64,000 nt of DNA from Brachyspira suanatina. Lineage in GTDB: Bacteria; Spirochaetota; Brachyspiria; Brachyspirales; Brachyspiraceae. The notes under the pieces were generated by a model. It made no database searches. It was given only the letters and a program-made list of their open reading frames with translations, and was not told the DNA's origin. The first letter of the stretch is position 1; each line of letters begins with the position of its first letter. A program made the position numbers and the translations under genes. Positions 53,191 to 62,545 of this stretch are shown in pieces. The stretch is taken from the NCBI RefSeq assembly GCF_001049755.1, contig NZ_CVLB01000001.1:124001-188000 (forward strand), read 5' to 3'.

Positions 53191-54753
53191 ATGGGTAATA
53201 AAATAACTAATTCATTAGGAATAGAATTACCAGAATATATAGAGGGATATGGTAAAGTAAAACCATTTATGGGTGCTTTTTACTACTATAATAAAGAGAA
53301 TCAGCAAACACAATCAAGAAGAATAAAAAATCATAAACCTAATAATAAAAAGTTATGTTCTTCTATCAGAGAGGCTATAGAAAAAAGTGGTTTAAAAGAT
53401 GGTATGACTATATCATTTCATCATCATTTGAGAAACGGCGACGGAGTAATAATGCTTGTTGTAGAAGAAATATCTAAAATGGGTATAAAAGATATTTCTA
53501 TATGTACATCATCATTCACTAATGCTCATGAGGGATTAATTGAATATATAAAAAGCGGAGTAATAACTTCTATAGCAACATCAGGATTAAGAGGAGAAAT
53601 AGGAAAAGCGGTTTCTACAGATAATATATTAAAAAAACCTGTTGTATTTAGAACTCATGGTGGAAGAGCAAGAGCTATAGAGGCAGGAGAAGTAAAAATA
53701 GATGTAGCATTTATAGGGGCACCTGCATGTGATGAAGAAGGCAATATGAATGGAAGTGAAGGAAAAAGTGCTTTCGGTGCTATGGGCTATCCTATGATAG
53801 ATGCTTTATATGCTGATTATGTAGTTGCTATTACTGATAATTTAGTTCAATATCCTTTGCATAGAGTATCAATACCTGAAATATATGTAGATTCAGTTGT
53901 AGTTGTAGATTCTTTGGGAGATCCTAATTTGATAGCTACAGGAGCTACTAGAATAACTACAAATCCTACAGAACTTCTTATAGCTGAAAAGGCTGCTGAA
54001 ATACTTATAGGATGTGAACTTATAAAAAATGGATATTCTTTCCAAGCTGGAGCAGGCGGAGCTTCTTTGGCTGTATGCAGATATTTAAGAGAGTATATGA
54101 TAGAAAACAATATAAAAGGCTCTTTTGTATCAGGCGGAATAAATGCTTATCTTTTGAATTTATTTAAAGAAGGATTATTTGACAGTTTATTGGATACTCA
54201 GACATTTGACGGATCTATTGCTAATGCTATAGGCGAAGAAAAAGGATATATAGAAATGTCAGCTTCTATGTATGCTAATCCTAATAATGGAAGCTGTGTT
54301 GCTCATAAATTAGATATGATGATGCTCTCTGCTACAGAGATAGATTTGAATTTCAATGTTAACTCTTTAACAGGTTCTCATGGATTGATTATGGGTGCTT
54401 TGGGTGGTGCTCCTGATACAGCAGCAGGTGCTAAAGTAACATTAATGACAGTACCTTCTATTAGAAAAAGAATGCCTATTATTACTGATAAAGTAACAAA
54501 CATAGTAACTCCAGGGGAAAGTGTAGATATATTAGTATCTGACAGAGGAGTATGCGTTAATCCTAATAGAAAAGATTTAATAGATGTTCTTAATAGAAAT
54601 AATATAGAACATAGAGATATTAGAGATCTATACGAGGAAGTTATATCTATTACAGGGGTTCCTGATAAAATTCAATATACCGATAATATAGTTGGAGTAA
54701 TTGAATATAGAGACGGAAGTGTAATAGATGTAATTTACCAAGTAAAAAAATAA
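53191..54753 (+). CDS. citF: Citrate lyase alpha subunit (citrate:acetyl-ACP transferase)
   Basis: A 520-aa CoA-transferase-fold subunit that swaps acetyl for citrate on the carrier. It shows TISFHHHLRNGDGVIM, VFRTHGGRARAIEAGEVKID, the SGGINAYLLNLFKEGLFDSL region and the C-terminal LTGSHGLIMGALGGAPDTAAG. AGGAG precedes the ATG. No citC ligase or citX/citG prosthetic-group genes follow, so activation must rely on genes elsewhere. Confidence 0.96.
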   Translation: MGNKITNSLGIELPEYIEGYGKVKPFMGAFYYYNKENQQTQSRRIKNHKPNNKKLCSSIREAIEKSGLKDGMTISFHHHLRNGDGVIMLVVEEISKMGIKDISICTSSFTNAHEGLIEYIKSGVITSIATSGLRGEIGKAVSTDNILKKPVVFRTHGGRARAIEAGEVKIDVAFIGAPACDEEGNMNGSEGKSAFGAMGYPMIDALYADYVVAITDNLVQYPLHRVSIPEIYVDSVVVVDSLGDPNLIATGATRITTNPTELLIAEKAAEILIGCELIKNGYSFQAGAGGASLAVCRYLREYMIENNIKGSFVSGGINAYLLNLFKEGLFDSLLDTQTFDGSIANAIGEEKGYIEMSASMYANPNNGSCVAHKLDMMMLSATEIDLNFNVNSLTGSHGLIMGALGGAPDTAAGAKVTLMTVPSIRKRMPIITDKVTNIVTPGESVDILVSDRGVCVNPNRKDLIDVLNRNNIEHRDIRDLYEEVISITGVPDKIQYTDNIVGVIEYRDGSVIDVIYQVKK

Positions 54754-54783
54754 TTTTTTTAATAAAATATTAAGGAGTTTAAT

Positions 54784-55773
54784 ATGAAAACTTTATTCAA
54801 AAGTTTACTCGTTATGTCCATTATATTTATAATGGCTTCATGTAAAGGTGCTGATTCAGCTGCTAATTATCCTAGCGGAAACTTGGATTTTGTAGCTCCA
54901 GCAGGTGCAGGCGGTGGTTGGGATTTAACCATTAGAACAATAGGAAAAGTTCTTCAAGACACTAAAATAGTAAAAGTTCCTATGCCTGTAAGAAATGCTC
55001 CAGGAGCAGGCGGTGCTGTTCATCTTGGTACTTTACAAACTAAAAAAGGTGATGCAAGAACTATAACAGTTTATTCTCCTCCTATCATTTTCTTAAATTT
55101 AAATGGTACAACAGAATATAGTTTCAGAGATCTTACACCTTTAGCTAATTTAATAGCAGATTATGCTGCTTTTGTTGTTAAAGCTGATTCTCCATACAAA
55201 AACATCATGGATGTAATGAATGCTCTTAAAGCTGATCCTAAATCTGTAAAAATAGGTGGTACATCTTCTGCTGGATCTATGGACCATGTTCAGTTCTTAA
55301 TTATGGCTAGAGCTGCTGGTGTTCCAAATTTGGATCAAATAGATTATATTGCTTTCGATGATGATGGTGCTACACAGGTTTTGGGTGGACATATAGATTT
55401 ATTCTCTACAAGTTTGGCTGATGTTATGGGTTTAGTTGAAAGCGGTGATTTAAGAGTTTTAGCACAAACTGCTGATAGAAGAATAGGAACAGGAATAAAA
55501 GGTGAAATACCTACTTGTATTGAATCTGGAATAAATGAGACTTTCGTTAACTGGAGAGGATTATTCGGAGCTCCTGGAATGCCTGAATATGCAGTTACTT
55601 TCTGGAAAGATGCTTTAGCTAAGATGGTTGAAACTCAAGAATGGAAAGATGCTTGTGCTAATTACGATTGGGATCAATATTATCTTAATTCAGAAGATTT
55701 CGTAAAATTGTTAGAACAATCAGAACAAGATTATAAAACAATATTAGAAGATATTGGTATGTTGAAAAAATAA
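54784..55773 (+). CDS. tctC: TTT transporter solute-binding lipoprotein TctC
   Basis: A 329-aa periplasmic binding lipoprotein (lipobox IMAS|C, Cys20) of the tripartite tricarboxylate transporter family. The conserved start DFVAPAGAGGGWDLTIRTIGK, PGAGGAVHLG and GGTSSAGSMDHVQF match TctC. Its place right after citF suggests that citrate is the ligand. AAGGAG precedes the ATG. Confidence 0.94.
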   Translation: MKTLFKSLLVMSIIFIMASCKGADSAANYPSGNLDFVAPAGAGGGWDLTIRTIGKVLQDTKIVKVPMPVRNAPGAGGAVHLGTLQTKKGDARTITVYSPPIIFLNLNGTTEYSFRDLTPLANLIADYAAFVVKADSPYKNIMDVMNALKADPKSVKIGGTSSAGSMDHVQFLIMARAAGVPNLDQIDYIAFDDDGATQVLGGHIDLFSTSLADVMGLVESGDLRVLAQTADRRIGTGIKGEIPTCIESGINETFVNWRGLFGAPGMPEYAVTFWKDALAKMVETQEWKDACANYDWDQYYLNSEDFVKLLEQSEQDYKTILEDIGMLKK

Positions 55774-55795
55774 ACATATATAAATATTAATAAAT

Positions 55796-55827
55796 AAAGC
55801 TCAATTAATGTATATTAATTGGGCTTT
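55796..55827 (+). other. Intercistronic hairpin between tctC and tctB
   Basis: A 14-bp stem (AAAGCTCAATTAAT at 55796-55809 with ATTAATTGGGCTTT at 55814-55827, one G-U pair) and a GTAT loop, with no T run after it. Such hairpins protect the binding-protein mRNA, giving more binding protein than permease. Confidence 0.7.
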
Positions 55828-55849
55828 AAAAAACAAATTAGGAGGGGTT

Positions 55850-56320
55850 ATGACAATAACAGGATTGTCATCAATAATTACTATAGCAGTTGGTATAGCT
55901 TATACAATTATAACTTTTCAATTGCCGGATGCCAGTATAGGAAGGGCAGCAGAACCAAAAATTTTCCCTGCAATACTTGGAATAGCTTTTATAGTATTAG
56001 GTGTTCTTCTATTAATAGATGATACCATAAAAAATTCTAAAAAAGAAAAAAAAGAAACTGTACAGTTTTCTATAGGAAATAATGGTAAGAAAATAGCCAT
56101 TACAGTAGTTAATTCTATTCTTTATGCTGTATTATTTAATATAATAGGATATGTATTTGCTACAATAATATTCCTTGAAATAGAGCTTTTGATATTTGGA
56201 GGTCTTAAGGCCTGGAAAGTTTCAACTATAGTTGCTGTATTATTTAGCGTTATAGCTTTTTTAATATTTAATGTATTTTTAGGTATTTACTTACCTAGAT
56301 CACCATTCGGTATAATATAA
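55850..56320 (+). CDS. tctB: TTT transporter small membrane subunit TctB
   Basis: A 156-aa protein with four hydrophobic segments (about residues 3-25, 42-58, 83-110, 120-150), the TctB plan. PRSPFGII is at the C-terminus. ATG 55850 has a very strong AGGAGG site; the frame is open to 55808, but that start would lie inside the intercistronic hairpin. It lies 21 bp before tctA. Confidence 0.88.
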   Translation: MTITGLSSIITIAVGIAYTIITFQLPDASIGRAAEPKIFPAILGIAFIVLGVLLLIDDTIKNSKKEKKETVQFSIGNNGKKIAITVVNSILYAVLFNIIGYVFATIIFLEIELLIFGGLKAWKVSTIVAVLFSVIAFLIFNVFLGIYLPRSPFGII

Positions 56321-56341
56321 TAAAAATGGAGAATGCTATTT

Positions 56342-57844
56342 ATGGAAAGTTTTAAATTATTAATGGAAGGTTTTGGAGTAGCTATACAACCTATAAATAT
56401 ACTATGGGTAACTATAGGAGGTGTTTTAGGTACTGTTATAGGAATGCTTCCAGGACTTGGACCTGCTACAGGTGTTGCTATATTGCTTCCTCTTACATTT
56501 ACTATGGGACCTGTTGCAGCACTTATAACTATGGGCGGTGTTTATTATGGTGCTATGTACGGCGGATCAAGATCTTCTATACTTATAAATACACCTGGAG
56601 ACGGTGCAGCTGTTGCGGCTACTTTTGATGGTTATCCTATGGCACTTCAAGGAAGAGCCGAACAAGCTTTAGCTATATCTGCCATAGCTTCTTTTATAGG
56701 TGGTACAATAGCTACTGTAATAATGGCTTTTGTTGCTGTACCTGTATCTCGTTTTGCTTTAAAATTTGGACCTGCTGAATATTTCATGTTATTTTTATTC
56801 GCATTATCTGCTACTGCTTCTATGACTGAAGGTAATGCAATAAAAGGATTTATTTCTATGGTCTTTGGACTTATGGTAGCTACTATAGGTACAGATCCTC
56901 AGTCAGGTGTTAATAGATTTACTTTTGGAATATTAGAGCTTCAATCTGGAATAGATTTTCTTATAATAATTATCGCTATGTATGCTTTAGGAGAGGTGTT
57001 AAAGAGCTTCAAAAACATAGAAGAAGGTAAGAAAAAAATGCAGACTAAATTCGGTCGTATATGGATTAGTATGGAAGAATGGAAAAGATGTGTATGGCCT
57101 ATTATAAGAAGTTCGCCTTTCGGATTCATTATTGGTGCTTTACCTGGAGCAGGCGGTACTATGGCTGCTTTGATGAGCTATAACAATGAAAAACAATTAT
57201 CTAAACATCCAGAAGAATTTGGTAATGGTGCTATAGAGGGAGTTGCAGCTCCTGAAGCAGCAAACAATGCAGCTTCTGTTGGTGCTATGATTCCTATGTT
57301 AGCATTAGGAGTTCCTGGTTCTGGTACTACTGCTGTTATGATGGGTGCTTTGCTTATGTTAGGATTACAGCCTGGTCCTACATTGTTCACTACTCAAACT
57401 ACTGTTGTATGGGGTCTTATTGCTAGTATGTTCATTGGTAACATAATACTTGCAGTAGTTAATATTCCATTAGCAGGACTTTTAGTAAGAGTATTAGCTA
57501 TACCTCCTAAAATATTGTATCCTATAGTATTGGGATTAACTTTTATAGGTACTTATGCTATAAGCTATACTACTCATGATTTCTATGTATTGATAATATT
57601 CGGACTTATAGGGTTCTTAATGTCCAAAGCTAAAATTCCTAGCAGTCCTATGGTATTAGCTGTTATAATAGGAAATAGTATGGAACAGTATTTTAGAAGA
57701 GCTTATAAAGTTGCTGATGGAGATATGTCTATATTTGTTAAATCTCCAATATGTCTAGTATTATTAATATTGACTATAGCTTCTATACTATACCCTATAA
57801 TAAAAATCGTTATAGATAAAAATAAAAAAGCTAAACAGAATTAA
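56342..57844 (+). CDS. tctA: TTT transporter large membrane subunit TctA
   Basis: A 500-aa polytopic permease with the TctA signatures IGMLPGLGPATGVAILLPLT and, in the second half, SPFGFIIGALPGAGGTMAALM and EAANNAASVGAMIPMLALGVPGSGTTAVMMGAL. ATG 56342 follows TGGAGA; ATG 56333 overlaps that site. It completes the tctCBA set in the citrate operon and ends at a terminator. Confidence 0.95.
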   Translation: MESFKLLMEGFGVAIQPINILWVTIGGVLGTVIGMLPGLGPATGVAILLPLTFTMGPVAALITMGGVYYGAMYGGSRSSILINTPGDGAAVAATFDGYPMALQGRAEQALAISAIASFIGGTIATVIMAFVAVPVSRFALKFGPAEYFMLFLFALSATASMTEGNAIKGFISMVFGLMVATIGTDPQSGVNRFTFGILELQSGIDFLIIIIAMYALGEVLKSFKNIEEGKKKMQTKFGRIWISMEEWKRCVWPIIRSSPFGFIIGALPGAGGTMAALMSYNNEKQLSKHPEEFGNGAIEGVAAPEAANNAASVGAMIPMLALGVPGSGTTAVMMGALLMLGLQPGPTLFTTQTTVVWGLIASMFIGNIILAVVNIPLAGLLVRVLAIPPKILYPIVLGLTFIGTYAISYTTHDFYVLIIFGLIGFLMSKAKIPSSPMVLAVIIGNSMEQYFRRAYKVADGDMSIFVKSPICLVLLILTIASILYPIIKIVIDKNKKAKQN

Positions 57845-57868
57845 ATTAATTAATGTCCTTTATATGTT

Positions 57869-57903
57869 AAGGCTAGGCTTTGTATATTTGGCCTAGCCTT
57901 TTG
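57869..57903 (+). terminator. Terminator of the cit-tct operon
   Basis: A 10-bp stem AAGGCTAGGC (57869-57878) with GCCTAGCCTT (57891-57900), a 12-nt loop, then a short T tract. Confidence 0.85.
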
Positions 57904-57965
57904 TATTATATATATTTTTTTAAATTATTATATAATATAATTATCAATATATAAAAGGAATTATA

Positions 57966-58295
57966 ATGTATCAAGATTTTAATAAAACTAATTTACAGAA
58001 TTTAGGTAATGGATTAAAAAGAAGAATACTGGCTTATTCTGATAATTTAATGACTGTTTATATGGAATTTGATGAGGGAGCTATAGCTGAAATTCATTCT
58101 CATAATGAACATGAACAAATTACATATATTATAGATGGTGAATTTGAGTTTACAGTAAATGGAGAAGAATATTTATGCAAAGCTGGAGATAGTTTGCATT
58201 TTGCGAAAAATATGCCCCATGGATGTAAATGCATTAAGGAAGGTAAAGTTTTAGATACTTTTACACCTAAAAGATATGATTTCCTAAGTAATTAA
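57966..58295 (+). CDS. Cupin-domain protein
   Basis: A 109-aa single cupin barrel. Motif 1 is IHSHNEHEQITYIIDGEFEF (HxH, Glu and later metal ligands) and motif 2 is AGDSLHFAKNMPHGC. Such small cupins bind a divalent metal and may be isomerases, dioxygenases or sensors; the role cannot be read here. AAAGGAAT precedes the ATG. It is 7 bp upstream of prmC and so co-transcribed. Confidence 0.88.
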   Translation: MYQDFNKTNLQNLGNGLKRRILAYSDNLMTVYMEFDEGAIAEIHSHNEHEQITYIIDGEFEFTVNGEEYLCKAGDSLHFAKNMPHGCKCIKEGKVLDTFTPKRYDFLSN

Positions 58296-58302
58296 TTTAA
58301 AT

Positions 58303-59175
58303 ATGAATATTAATAATGCTATAATATATTATTCTAAACAATTAGAAAAAATCAATGATGATTATAAAGTATCATATATTGAGGCACAAACTATTATAAT
58401 GCATGCTTTATGTATTAGTAAGATAAAATTAATATCAGAAGGTTTAAAAGAGCTTACAGAGAGTGATATAAATAAAATAGAGAGTTTTATAAATAGACGT
58501 CTTAATTATGAGCCTTTATCTTATATCATAAATAAAAAAGAGTTTTACGGTTTTGATTTTTATGTTGATAGTAATGTGCTTATACCGAGACCAGAAACTG
58601 AAGAGCTTATTGATTTGGTGTTGGATTATACAAAGAATAAATATAATATTTCAGTATGCGATATTGGTTCAGGTAGCGGAAATATACCCATAACATTAAA
58701 AAAATTATTTTTAGAGCAGAATAAAAACATTGATATTACAGCTATTGAAATTAGTAATGGAGCTTTTCAAGTTATAAAGAAAAATGCTTTAAATATATTA
58801 GGCGATGAAAAAATTATAAATATAATAAATACTGATGCTTTAAGTTTTACTCCCGAAAATAAATTTGATATAATAGTTTCAAACGCTCCTTATGTGCCTT
58901 TAAGAGATAAAGATTCTCTTCAAAAAGATTTGGAGTTCGAGCCTCAAAATGCATTGTATTCCGGTTATGACGGACTTGATTTTTATAAGAGTTTTTTAAG
59001 TATAATAGAAAAATATTTAAAAGATAATGGAGCTTTCTTTTTTGAAATAGGCTATGATCAGGGAGATGCATTGATTAATATATGCAATTCTCTTGATATA
59101 AAAAATGTATCAGTAAAAAAAGATTTAAGCGGCAAAGACAGGTTTCTTGTTTGTGAGAATATTAAGAATTGTTAA
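58303..59175 (+). CDS. prmC: Release factor glutamine methyltransferase PrmC (HemK)
   Basis: A 290-aa SAM-dependent enzyme that methylates the GGQ Gln of release factors. It has a helical N-terminal domain (1-75), LIPRPETEELIDLVLDY, motif I CDIGSGSGNIPITL and the catalytic motif NAPY at residues 194-197. Most relatives have NPPY; NAPY occurs in some branches. prfA is not adjacent. Confidence 0.92.
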   Translation: MNINNAIIYYSKQLEKINDDYKVSYIEAQTIIMHALCISKIKLISEGLKELTESDINKIESFINRRLNYEPLSYIINKKEFYGFDFYVDSNVLIPRPETEELIDLVLDYTKNKYNISVCDIGSGSGNIPITLKKLFLEQNKNIDITAIEISNGAFQVIKKNALNILGDEKIINIINTDALSFTPENKFDIIVSNAPYVPLRDKDSLQKDLEFEPQNALYSGYDGLDFYKSFLSIIEKYLKDNGAFFFEIGYDQGDALINICNSLDIKNVSVKKDLSGKDRFLVCENIKNC

Positions 59176-59196
59176 TTTAATTTTAAGGAGAATGAT

Positions 59197-59607
59197 ATGC
59201 AGTATGTGAAATTTGGAAGTAGAAGAGGGGAGCATGGAGATATTAAACTTTTGGATATATTTTATAAACATAATATAGTATTTGCAGAAGTGAAAGCAGG
59301 GGTAGAAAAAGTAAAAGAAAAGAAATTTTTAAAAGGTACTAGAATAATGATAGCTGATGGTTTAACTACTGTTGCCGTTGCGGAGGCTTTGACTGATTCA
59401 GATTCTCTTGATAAATTTAATATTAAGTTTACTAAAAATGAAATTGAGAGAGTTAATATTTCAGATTGGGTAATAGCTGCAAAAGTAAAGATATATAAAT
59501 TAAAAGAAGAAGATTATTTTCCTACAACAATAGGTAAATTCTATCATATAAAAAATAAAGATAAAATAAAATTAATAGATGAATTATTAGAAAAATATTC
59601 AAATTAA
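59197..59607 (+). CDS. Unrecognised 136-aa protein
   Basis: No family recognised. It is a soluble, Lys-rich alpha/beta protein without signal or membrane segment; a Gly/Arg-rich start (GSRRGEHGD) is followed by short strands and two helices. AAGGAG precedes the ATG and the gene is 21 bp after prmC, so it belongs to the cupin-prmC operon. It may act in translation, by context only. Confidence 0.7.
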   Translation: MQYVKFGSRRGEHGDIKLLDIFYKHNIVFAEVKAGVEKVKEKKFLKGTRIMIADGLTTVAVAEALTDSDSLDKFNIKFTKNEIERVNISDWVIAAKVKIYKLKEEDYFPTTIGKFYHIKNKDKIKLIDELLEKYSN

Positions 59608-59810
59608 TATTAAATATACTATTTACTTTTATCTAAAAAATAATCATGAATTTGTTTAATTATTGTTCATTTAATACAAAACTATATAAAAATTAAATTT
59701 TTTTAATAAAAAGTCAGAAAAAATCACATATTAATTATTGTATATAGTATGAAATTAATATAAGATTGAAGCTAATTTTTAAAAATTTAATTTAAAGGAG
59801 TTTACAAAAA

Positions 59811-61526
59811 GTGAACAAAAAAACATTATTACCAATCATTTTACTAATTTTCTCTTTTATTGTTACCGGTTGCAGTAAATCGAATAATTATGCCGACACA
59901 GTGATAACTGGAACAATATATACATCTGAGGCGGATAAAAAAATAGTATCTGCTGTTGCAGTAAAAGATGGAGTATACCAATACGTTGGGGACGAAGAAG
60001 GGGTAAAAGCGTTTATAGGTGATAATACCGAAGTTATTAATTTAGAAAGCGGTATGGCAATGCCTGGTTTTTTTGAAGCCCATGCTCACACAGCTAAAGG
60101 CGGTCTTTTAAAATTATATCAAGTGCAGTTATATTCAGGTAAATCCGTAGATGATTATGCTAATAATATCAGGGATTTCTATGAAAAAAATAAAAATGTA
60201 ACTGTATTAAGAGGAAGAGGCTGGAATAATGGATATGCTCCTGTAACCGGCCCTACAAAAGATGTGCTTGATAGTATAACAACAGAAATACCTATAGTTA
60301 TGACTTCTGAAGATGGTCATGCTGTATGGGTTAATTCAAAAGCAATGGAAATAGCAGGGGTTAATGCTGAAACTCCTGATGTTGAAGGCGGAGTTATAGA
60401 AAGAGATTCTGTAACTAAAGAACCTACAGGAACCTTCAGAGAAAAAGCAGCAGATTTAATTACTCAAAAAATTCCAGATTTTGGAGTAGATGAATATAAA
60501 AATGCAATACTTACATATCAAGATGAAGTATTATCATATGGAATAACATCTGTTTTTGAACCTGGTATTAATACAGTTGGACCTTCTGATAATTTTTTTA
60601 CAGCTTTAAATGAACTTGATAAGAATAATGAATTAAAATTAAATTTCTTTGTTGGTTACAGTTTATACAATACAGATAACCCTAAAGAAAAATTTGATAA
60701 AATATCTCAGCTTAGAAAAGATGTAAACGGAAATAAATTCAAAATGACAACTTTGAAAATATTTGCCGATGGTGTAGTAGAAGGTAAAACAGCTTATTTG
60801 CTTGATGATTATGCTTCAGATAGCGGATTTAAAGGCTATAAACTTTGGGAACAAGATTCTTTAAATGATGTATATCTTAATGCTCAAAAACTAGGTTTAC
60901 AAATACATGTACATTCTATAGGAGATGCAGCTGCAAGACAAGTTATAGATGCATTTGAGTATTTAAAAAATACTACAGGCGAAACTAATAAAAGACATGC
61001 TATAACTCATTTACAGTTAGTTAATAAAGATGATATAAAAAGAATGGGAGAATTAAATATAGTTGCTGTTACAAATCCTTATTGGTTTTTCAAAGAAAAA
61101 GGATATTTCTATGAATTGGAAGTACCTTATTTAGGAGAAGAAAGAGCTAATAAAGAATATCCTATGAAAGACTTATTTGATGCTGGATGTGTAGTATCAG
61201 TTGCAAGCGATTATCCTGTAACAATATCTCCAAAACCTTTGGATGCAATACAGTTTGCTTCTACAAGAATGAATTTGGATGGAGAGCCTGCTTCTTTACT
61301 TGGAGCAGATCAAATTGTAAGTGTTGAACAGATGATGGACTGTGCTACAATTAACGGAGCTTATCAGAATTTTGCTGAAGATAGTTTAGGTTCTATAAAA
61401 GTAGGAAAGAAAGCTGATTTTATAATATTGGATCAAAATATACTTGATATAGTTCCTACAGATATTACTAAAACTAAAGTATTAAAAACTTACTCTGATG
61501 GAAAATTAGTTTATCAGGCAGCATAA
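59811..61526 (+). CDS. Amidohydrolase-family lipoprotein (YtcJ-like)
   Basis: A 571-aa Amidohydrolase_3 member. The start is GTG (AAAGGAG 10 nt upstream). The signal peptide has lipobox IVTG|C (Cys21), so the enzyme is predicted to be membrane-anchored on the outside. Metal ligands are expected in FFEAHAHTA, KIFADGVVEGKTAY, HVHSIGDAA, HAITHLQLV and ASDYPV; the C-terminal composite beta domain is complete. YtcJ-like enzymes hydrolyse N-formyl or other amides; the substrate here is unknown. An outward-facing lipid-anchored form is less usual than the cytoplasmic form. It is a single-gene unit with a bidirectional terminator. Confidence 0.88.
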   Translation: MNKKTLLPIILLIFSFIVTGCSKSNNYADTVITGTIYTSEADKKIVSAVAVKDGVYQYVGDEEGVKAFIGDNTEVINLESGMAMPGFFEAHAHTAKGGLLKLYQVQLYSGKSVDDYANNIRDFYEKNKNVTVLRGRGWNNGYAPVTGPTKDVLDSITTEIPIVMTSEDGHAVWVNSKAMEIAGVNAETPDVEGGVIERDSVTKEPTGTFREKAADLITQKIPDFGVDEYKNAILTYQDEVLSYGITSVFEPGINTVGPSDNFFTALNELDKNNELKLNFFVGYSLYNTDNPKEKFDKISQLRKDVNGNKFKMTTLKIFADGVVEGKTAYLLDDYASDSGFKGYKLWEQDSLNDVYLNAQKLGLQIHVHSIGDAAARQVIDAFEYLKNTTGETNKRHAITHLQLVNKDDIKRMGELNIVAVTNPYWFFKEKGYFYELEVPYLGEERANKEYPMKDLFDAGCVVSVASDYPVTISPKPLDAIQFASTRMNLDGEPASLLGADQIVSVEQMMDCATINGAYQNFAEDSLGSIKVGKKADFIILDQNILDIVPTDITKTKVLKTYSDGKLVYQAA

Positions 61527-61544
61527 TTGATTTTTCATTTAATT

Positions 61545-61601
61545 AAAGAATAAAAAAGCCCCTTTTTATTTATTAAAATAATTCGGGGTTATTCTTTTTT
61601 T
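61545..61601. terminator. Bidirectional terminator
   Basis: AAAGAATAA (61545-61553) pairs with TTATTCTTT (61589-61597), and CCCC (61559-61562) with GGGG (61585-61588). There are T tracts on both strands. Confidence 0.8.
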
Positions 61602-61672
61602 CCTCTTAATTTATCGAATAAACTTACTATACCTGCTATAATCAGACCGATTATACAAAATATTCCTCACAT
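61589..61672 (-). pseudogene. Tiny membrane-protein ORF with in-frame UGA at codon 2
   Basis: On the minus strand a good AAAGGAG site precedes ATG 61672. Codon 2 is TGA, and the same frame then reads GIFCIIGLIIAGIVSLF and DKLRGKKE to a TAA inside the terminator stem. The predicted 27-residue product would be one membrane helix with a positive tail. Replacing TGA by TGG would give an MW start. It may be a real small protein broken by a point mutation, or a sequence error. Confidence 0.5.
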
Positions 61673-61730
61673 AAATACTCCTTTATATGCTTTGTTTGAT
61701 TATACCCTAATATAGTATTTAAAGCAATAG

Positions 61731-62501
61731 TTATAGTTCTTTATAAATAATATCAGAAATAAAATTAAAATATTTATTTGTTATAGATTTTATTTTTTCA
61801 TTTGCATTAATCTGGGCATAACCATCATATCTTTTTATCATTTCTATATCATTATTAGAGTCGCCTGCAACTAGTATTTTATCTATATTATTTTTATTAT
61901 TCTTTTCAATAAACCTATGCACAAAATCCACTCCGTTTGCTTTATTAACAGTATTCTTTACTATATCAACTGTTCTAATATTAGCATAAGCTGTTACTTC
62001 TTCTTTGAACTTTTCATTAATTGTATTTGCAACAATTTCTGTACTTTCAGCATTAGGAGTCATTTTATTTATTTGTATGATATTTTTTACAGTTTCGATT
62101 TCATCTATATTGATTTTTTTATCTACTTTGAAAGGAAGATAATCATTACCTTCTTTTGATTTTATAGACATCACATAATTATCATTTGCTATTTCTACTG
62201 TACCTCCGAACTTTTCATGCAGAAATCTTATAACTTTATACGATACTTCATCATCAATAGTATCTTTAAATATTATTTCTCTTTTATTATTAAATACCAA
62301 AGCTCCGTTATTTGCTATTAGATAATCAAATTCTAAACCATGTCTGTCAATATGCTCAAATATAGAAAATTTATTTCTTCCTGTTGCTATAGTAAATATA
62401 TTTCCAGCTTTTCTCCATTTCTTTACAGCATCAAAAACACTATCATCAATTTTTTCATGAATATATATAGTCATATCATAATCGCTAAAAAACAATTTCA
62501 T
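61731..62501 (-). CDS. HAD-superfamily (Cof-type) phosphatase
   Basis: A 256-aa Cof-subfamily HAD hydrolase. Motif I is FFSDYDMTIY (DxD with Asp7 and Asp9), the Thr/Ser motif II is in IATGRNKFS, and motif III/IV is KILVAGDSNNDIEMIKRY. A type-IIB cap lies between. These enzymes act on sugar phosphates, FMN or similar; the substrate cannot be told. It lies 44 bp after the LD-carboxypeptidase gene on the same strand. Confidence 0.92.
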   Translation of the reverse strand: MKLFFSDYDMTIYIHEKIDDSVFDAVKKWRKAGNIFTIATGRNKFSIFEHIDRHGLEFDYLIANNGALVFNNKREIIFKDTIDDEVSYKVIRFLHEKFGGTVEIANDNYVMSIKSKEGNDYLPFKVDKKINIDEIETVKNIIQINKMTPNAESTEIVANTINEKFKEEVTAYANIRTVDIVKNTVNKANGVDFVHRFIEKNNKNNIDKILVAGDSNNDIEMIKRYDGYAQINANEKIKSITNKYFNFISDIIYKEL

Positions 62502-62545
62502 AATAACTCTCTTAATTTATATTTAATTTTTATTGTTTAATTTTT

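Noticed and set aside
61650-61660. Selenocysteine reading of the UGA in the micro-ORF
   Set aside because: No SECIS-like hairpin follows directly, and codon 2 is an unlikely place for selenocysteine.
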